Positions 6,493 to 9,970 of a DNA stretch of 9,970 nucleotides are shown piece by piece. The notes beneath the pieces are model-generated. The model saw nothing but the letters and a program-made list of their open reading frames with translations, was not told the DNA's origin and ran no database searches. The position numbers and the translations under genes are program-made. The stretch covers positions 1-9,970 of the forward strand of contig JAJZZU010000069.1 in assembly GCA_021797365.1 (NCBI GenBank). Direction: 5' to 3'. Origin of the DNA: Pseudomonadota bacterium. GTDB taxonomy: Bacteria > Pseudomonadota > Gammaproteobacteria > Acidiferrobacterales > Acidiferrobacteraceae. Each line of letters begins with the position of its first letter. Positions within the stretch are counted from its first letter, which is position 1.

Positions 6493-7847
6493 GGCCCCTC
6501 CCGCATGATGGCGAATATGACTACCGCGCCGGGAGATAGATTAGTGATGGTGACCCAGCCGCCATGGGCATTGGCGATGCGACGCACGAGCGAGAGACCG
6601 AGCCCCGTACCCTCGGCCTTGGTGGTATAAAACGGCGTGAACAGGCGCTCCGCGCTGCCCTGAACACCAGACCCCGTGTCCGTCACCTTGATATACACCC
6701 AATCCTCTTCGGCCGTGGTCGCTATCGTAATGGTACCAGGACTCTTCATGGCATCCGCACTATTCAAGAGCAGATTCCACACTACCTGCCGGATCTGGTC
6801 GGCATCGAACGACACAGGCCCCAGCGGCTCGGCCATCTCCAGGCGAAACACATGGCGATGCTCCCGGTTCAGCGTCAAATCATACATCTCCACGACCTGC
6901 GCCACGACCGCGTTCAGATCCCCCTCCTCCCGCAGGGTCTCGGCGGGGCGCGTCCACTTCAGAAAATTCTGCAGTACGGCATTCAAGCGGCGCGACTCGT
7001 CGCGGACGATCGCCACGAATTCGTGCCGCTCGCTGTCCGAGATCCCCTTGTCGTCCACCAGAAGCTCGACACCGCTTACAATGCTTGCCAGGGGATTGCG
7101 GATCTCGTGGACGATCGCCGCCGCGGTCTCGGTCAGGCACGCCAGACGCTCCGATTCGGCCTGCTTGTGACGCTCGATGTCGGCCTGGCGGCGGGCGCGC
7201 GCGAGCCGTGCAAGCATGGCGTTGAAGGCCTCGCTCAAGACCCCCACCTCGTTATGGCGCCGCACCCGCACCTGGCGCTCCTCGTCATCATTGCCACCCA
7301 GCCGCTGGACATCGCGCATGAGACCCTCGAGATCGGAGGTCAGGTGACGCGATAACAGCCAGCCCGCCCCGCCCCCTATGATCAAGGCCACGAGCGTCAA
7401 CAACAGGCCGGTGTCGCGCGCCGCGGCCATCTGTCGTAAGACGCTCGCGCGCGACAGGCTCAAGGTGACGAGACCCACCGAATAGCGCCCCACGCGGATG
7501 GTATGGCGGACCGTGAGCCATCGACGCCGGAGGTGCGCCGGCCCGCGCCGTTCCAGAACGACTCTCTGCGCATTGGTGATGCGTACGCGTCGCACCCCGG
7601 ACTTGTGGAGCGCGTAGCGTACGATCTCCTGGAGCGTCCCCAGGTTCTCGGTCAGCACCGCGTTGCGCGAGGCGATCGCTACCATGCGCGCGAGGCTCTC
7701 GGCGTTCTTGTGGAGGACGCGATCCATGGTCCGCTCCTGCCCCTGGACCACGATGATCACGAGCGTCAACATCAAGATGAGGTGCACGAACGTGATCGAG
7801 GCGACGACCTTGAAACGAAAGGTCTGGTAATAGCGTAAGGGCTTCAT
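6489..7847 (-). CDS. Membrane sensor histidine kinase
   Basis: I place the start at ATG 7847 (452 residues) because it overlaps the TGA of the upstream gene as ATGA; a GTG at 7868 would add seven residues. There is a first membrane helix at about 13-35 and a periplasmic region of about 110 residues. A second helix lies at about 147-165, then a HAMP linker (about 166-218). The HisKA domain has phospho-acceptor His247 in AAIVHEIRNPLAS. The ATPase domain has the N box NLLLNSADAM (358-367), G1 DTGSG (390-394), the F box LFTPFYTTK (402-410) and G2 GTGLGL (413-418). All catalytic boxes are intact. The periplasmic region is small and has no recognised ligand motif, which fits a kinase that reads the loaded state of the binding protein encoded directly upstream rather than the ligand itself. 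That partnership is inferred from operon order. Confidence 0.93.
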   Translation of the reverse strand: MKPLRYYQTFRFKVVASITFVHLILMLTLVIIVVQGQERTMDRVLHKNAESLARMVAIASRNAVLTENLGTLQEIVRYALHKSGVRRVRITNAQRVVLERRGPAHLRRRWLTVRHTIRVGRYSVGLVTLSLSRASVLRQMAAARDTGLLLTLVALIIGGGAGWLLSRHLTSDLEGLMRDVQRLGGNDDEERQVRVRRHNEVGVLSEAFNAMLARLARARRQADIERHKQAESERLACLTETAAAIVHEIRNPLASIVSGVELLVDDKGISDSERHEFVAIVRDESRRLNAVLQNFLKWTRPAETLREEGDLNAVVAQVVEMYDLTLNREHRHVFRLEMAEPLGPVSFDADQIRQVVWNLLLNSADAMKSPGTITIATTAEEDWVYIKVTDTGSGVQGSAERLFTPFYTTKAEGTGLGLSLVRRIANAHGGWVTITNLSPGAVVIFAIMREGP

Positions 7848-8686
7848 GGCTTGGGGGGCGCCGCGCACGGATTCAAGACGCGCGGAATATGCGCGTATTC
7901 GCGGGGGCTGGCGATGGCAAACCCCGCCGGTATGCGCATACGCCGCAGGATGGCGCGCCCGGCGGCACTGTGCGTAAGTCCGGTGAGCGCCTTCTGCAAG
8001 GCCTTGACCGTCGCCGGCGCCATATCGTCACGGACCGCAATCGGCATCTCCGGCCCCGGGGGCGTGTGTGCCACGATGCGCACCTGGGCGCGTATCGCCG
8101 GGGGCTCCTGATCGAGCGACCACGGCCATGTCCCGCCGAGGTCCACGAGACCGCGCGCTACCGCCAGGATGACCGAATCCTGGCTGCGCAGATAAACGGG
8201 CCGCATCTCGGTGTCCACGATCACCCCATGCGCGCGCAGATACTCCTTCACCATCAAGGTGGCGGCGAAGGCATCCGGATCGGGAAAGGCGATCGTGCGG
8301 CCCGCCAGGGATCGTGGCGTCAAGGGCCCGATATGGCGTCCCCGGCGAGTGATCAGCAAACCAATGAAGGGCACGCCCTTGATGCGCGCCACCGCGCGAT
8401 AACCATGCAGCTGCCGGTACAGATAGGGATTCAGGAACAACATGTCATAGCGCCCCCTCTTGGCCCGCGCCATGAATCTCTGAAAATCGGGGGCGGTGGC
8501 AAACACGATTGGACGGTGCAGGGCCTTTGCCAGCCGCGTGCACAAGGGGATGAAGAGCCGTGCCAGGGCTACCGGACTTTGCAGCGGCAGAACCCCGAAG
8601 CGTAGTGGTTGTGTACCCGCAAAAGCCCCGACAGGCCCCAGCAGGAGACCCAATACGACACACCATGCCAGAAGCGGGCGACCCAT
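7844..8686 (-). CDS. PhnD-like periplasmic substrate-binding protein, probable ligand sensor
   Basis: I choose ATG 8686 (280 residues) because AGGTGG lies before it and a signal peptide follows at once: GRP, then the hydrophobic run LLAWCVVLGLLLG, then AFA before GTQ (cleavage near residue 23). A GTG at 8734 would put 16 extra residues before the signal. The mature protein resembles the phosphate/phosphite/phosphonate-binding family (PF12974): PLRFGVLPL (27-35), RYDMLFLNPYLY (79-90), SLAGRTIAFPDPDAF (126-140) and VDLGGTWPW (181-189). There is no ABC permease or ATPase gene beside it; its stop overlaps the kinase gene instead. It is therefore more likely the input subunit of a three-component signalling system than a transporter subunit. 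The ligand may be phosphate, phosphonate, phosphite or another oxyanion such as arsenite. Mature cysteines are few (Cys49, Cys274). Confidence 0.85.
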   Translation of the reverse strand: MGRPLLAWCVVLGLLLGPVGAFAGTQPLRFGVLPLQSPVALARLFIPLCTRLAKALHRPIVFATAPDFQRFMARAKRGRYDMLFLNPYLYRQLHGYRAVARIKGVPFIGLLITRRGRHIGPLTPRSLAGRTIAFPDPDAFAATLMVKEYLRAHGVIVDTEMRPVYLRSQDSVILAVARGLVDLGGTWPWSLDQEPPAIRAQVRIVAHTPPGPEMPIAVRDDMAPATVKALQKALTGLTHSAAGRAILRRMRIPAGFAIASPREYAHIPRVLNPCAAPPKP

Positions 8687-8794
8687 ACTCGCCACCTTAC
8701 GTCCAACCCGGCGGACCGTGCCCGATACAACCACTCAGTTGCGCCACTCACCCAACCCCACACCGCCTGCCAATGATCACAGCTCGTTAAACGC

Positions 8795-8822
8795 AAAAAA
8801 GAGGGGAGGATTGCTCCTCCCC
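8795..8822 (-). terminator. Intrinsic terminator of the porin gene
   Basis: On the minus strand a perfect 8-base-pair stem (GGGGAGGA / TCCTCCCC, loop GCAA, 8803-8822) is followed by TC and a run of six T (8795-8800). It lies 36 bases after the porin stop codon and separates the porin from the downstream sensor operon. The rest of 8687-8794 holds no promoter I can support for that operon. Confidence 0.9.
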
Positions 8823-8857
8823 CGCCCAACAACTTAGGAGGACTTTCTACAACCCGT

Positions 8858-9970
8858 TTAATGTATGAGCCGCACGCCGAACGGCAGGCTCACCATCACG
8901 CTGACCGCGTTGTCGTTCGCCAGTTTCGGCTCATTGTTGTAATGCGTACGATCATATTCCAGGTAATAGCGCACACCATTGCGGGCGAGATAGATCCCGA
9001 CCAGGCTCTTTTCGTTGAGGCTCGTCGTCACATTGGGCCCATAATATCCGGGCGCCAAAACGGGCCCCACGGGCGACGCCGACTGGCTATAACTCCCCAC
9101 CGGCAGCACGTTTTCCTCGGCCAGGGTGCTGTAACGAAACACGGCCATGAAATGCTTCACCGGGCGATAGCCGGCCGCCGCGAACCAGCCGCGCGCCGTC
9201 CCGGTGGTGCTACCAGGCTGGGTATCGCTGGCGTGCTGATATTCATACCACGCCCACAGGGGGTCCTTGGCGAAATTCCCCCAGCGGGCGTCGATCGAGT
9301 ACTTGTCCTGCGTATAACTCCCTGATGGCACGCCGCCGCCCGTTATTACCTGCCGCCCGTCCTCGATACTTCCCGCCAGACCAAACGGTCCGAAGTCGAC
9401 GCCCCCGTGCGCCAGGAACTGATCCGGATGATCGTTGCTGTTGCCGGTCTGCGAAAGACCCGTGCCATTGTAATAGCCCAAGGCATAATCCACGGCCAAT
9501 GGGCCATGCATGACCTGATTGAAGGCCATGACACCCATCTCGCGCACGCCATTGAACAGGCTGTCCGGGCCCGGGGGGCCTATGAACTCGTTGTAATTGA
9601 TGGCGAGCGTCGCGGGCGAGTAGTTGATCCAGGGCAGGATGCCGGCCGCCGCCAGACCCTCCTCGGCGAACGGGATCAGCATCTGCCCGACCTCCAGATG
9701 CACGCCGGGCACATAGTTCAAGGTCACGTTGGCATCGAGTACGCGGGCCCGCGCCCCCGTTCCCGCGTTGGGGGACGGGCTGTTGGGATTCGCGGCGTTA
9801 TTGGCAAACTCCGCCAGGAAGAAGTAATCGATGTTCGGCCCTATGGACCCCCGGATGCCGGGGCGCACCCGGTAAAATTTGAACTGGGAGTAGCCATTGA
9901 CCGTTCCATTGGGATTACTGGTCTGCGCATAGGCATAGCCCGGTTGAATCACCCCAAACAGCAAGGCGCT
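8858..9970 (-). CDS. Phosphate-selective (OprO/OprP-like) outer-membrane porin; 5' end missing
   Basis: The frame is open to the right edge: 370 codons visible, with the start outside the window. The first visible residues are the tail of a signal peptide, ending A-Y-A before QTSNPNG, a good signal peptidase I site. The mature part has the features of porin O/P proteins (PF07396): RVRPGIRGSIGPNIDYFF near the N-terminus, then LNYVPGVHLEVGQMLIPFAEE, and many alternating short beta strands rich in Tyr, Gly and Asn. Such porins let anions, classically phosphate, cross the outer membrane. The protein ends VSLPFGVRLIH rather than with the aromatic residue usual for outer-membrane barrels. Its own terminator follows at 8795-8822. 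It is transcribed in the same direction as the sensor operon and could be one of its targets, but its promoter is not in the window. Confidence 0.75.
   Translation of the reverse strand, partial: SALLFGVIQPGYAYAQTSNPNGTVNGYSQFKFYRVRPGIRGSIGPNIDYFFLAEFANNAANPNSPSPNAGTGARARVLDANVTLNYVPGVHLEVGQMLIPFAEEGLAAAGILPWINYSPATLAINYNEFIGPPGPDSLFNGVREMGVMAFNQVMHGPLAVDYALGYYNGTGLSQTGNSNDHPDQFLAHGGVDFGPFGLAGSIEDGRQVITGGGVPSGSYTQDKYSIDARWGNFAKDPLWAWYEYQHASDTQPGSTTGTARGWFAAAGYRPVKHFMAVFRYSTLAEENVLPVGSYSQSASPVGPVLAPGYYGPNVTTSLNEKSLVGIYLARNGVRYYLEYDRTHYNNEPKLANDNAVSVMVSLPFGVRLIH

Noticed and set aside
5791..6630. Plus-strand open frame of 279 codons
   Set aside because: It is antisense to the regulator and kinase genes and crosses their junction; both minus-strand products have full sets of catalytic motifs.
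8687..8857. Sigma-54 promoter for the sensor operon
   Set aside because: I looked for GG and GC separated by ten bases on the minus strand and found only partial matches such as TTGGCAGGCGG, without the GC at the right distance.
8836..9325. AGGAGG at 8836-8841 followed by a plus-strand ATG at 8861
   Set aside because: The spacing of 19 bases is too long for a ribosome site, and the frame is antisense to the porin gene with an unrecognisable product.

Overview
The window is about 10 kb of GC-rich DNA, most likely from a proteobacterium and probably a gammaproteobacterium. The grounds are a tRNA-Ala with an encoded CCA end, an outer-membrane porin, a sigma-54 (NtrC-type) activator and the codon bias. 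I cannot name the species from sequence alone; an acidophilic or chemolithotrophic gammaproteobacterium would fit, but that is a guess.

Left part (1-2278), integrated mobile DNA. A partial transposase-like gene with a DUF4338 (DruA-type) domain runs off the left edge on the minus strand. Next come a small plus-strand gene of unknown function (833-1084) and a complete minus-strand tyrosine recombinase (1098-2114). The recombinase start lies 88 bases from the 3' end of a tRNA-Ala(CGC) gene (2203-2278, minus strand). This is the standard layout of an island that entered at the 3' end of a tRNA gene, so the island should extend leftward beyond the window and the tRNA marks its right boundary. Two repeat sets sit in this part: a TTATGGCA octamer array between the recombinase and the tRNA, and a 13-base near-palindrome present once on each side of the small gene.

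Middle (2279-5120), c-di-GMP signalling. After a 316-base gene-free stretch lies one large soluble protein with PAS, PAS, GAF, GGDEF and EAL modules. Its GGEEF site, RxxD inhibitory site and nearly all EAL catalytic residues are visible, so it may both make and break cyclic di-GMP.

Right part (5140-9970), minus strand. Three tightly coupled genes, each pair overlapping by 4 bases, encode a PhnD-like periplasmic binding protein, a membrane histidine kinase and a sigma-54-dependent response regulator. Transcription runs from about 8686 down to 5140. The layout matches known three-component oxyanion-sensing systems such as AioX-AioS-AioR, but the ligand here is unknown. Upstream, and separated by a clear intrinsic terminator, is the 3' part of a phosphate-selective (OprO/OprP-like) porin gene that runs off the right edge. 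A binding protein from the phosphate/phosphonate family next to an anion-selective porin suggests sensing and uptake of phosphate or a related oxyanion. This link is inferred from proximity only.
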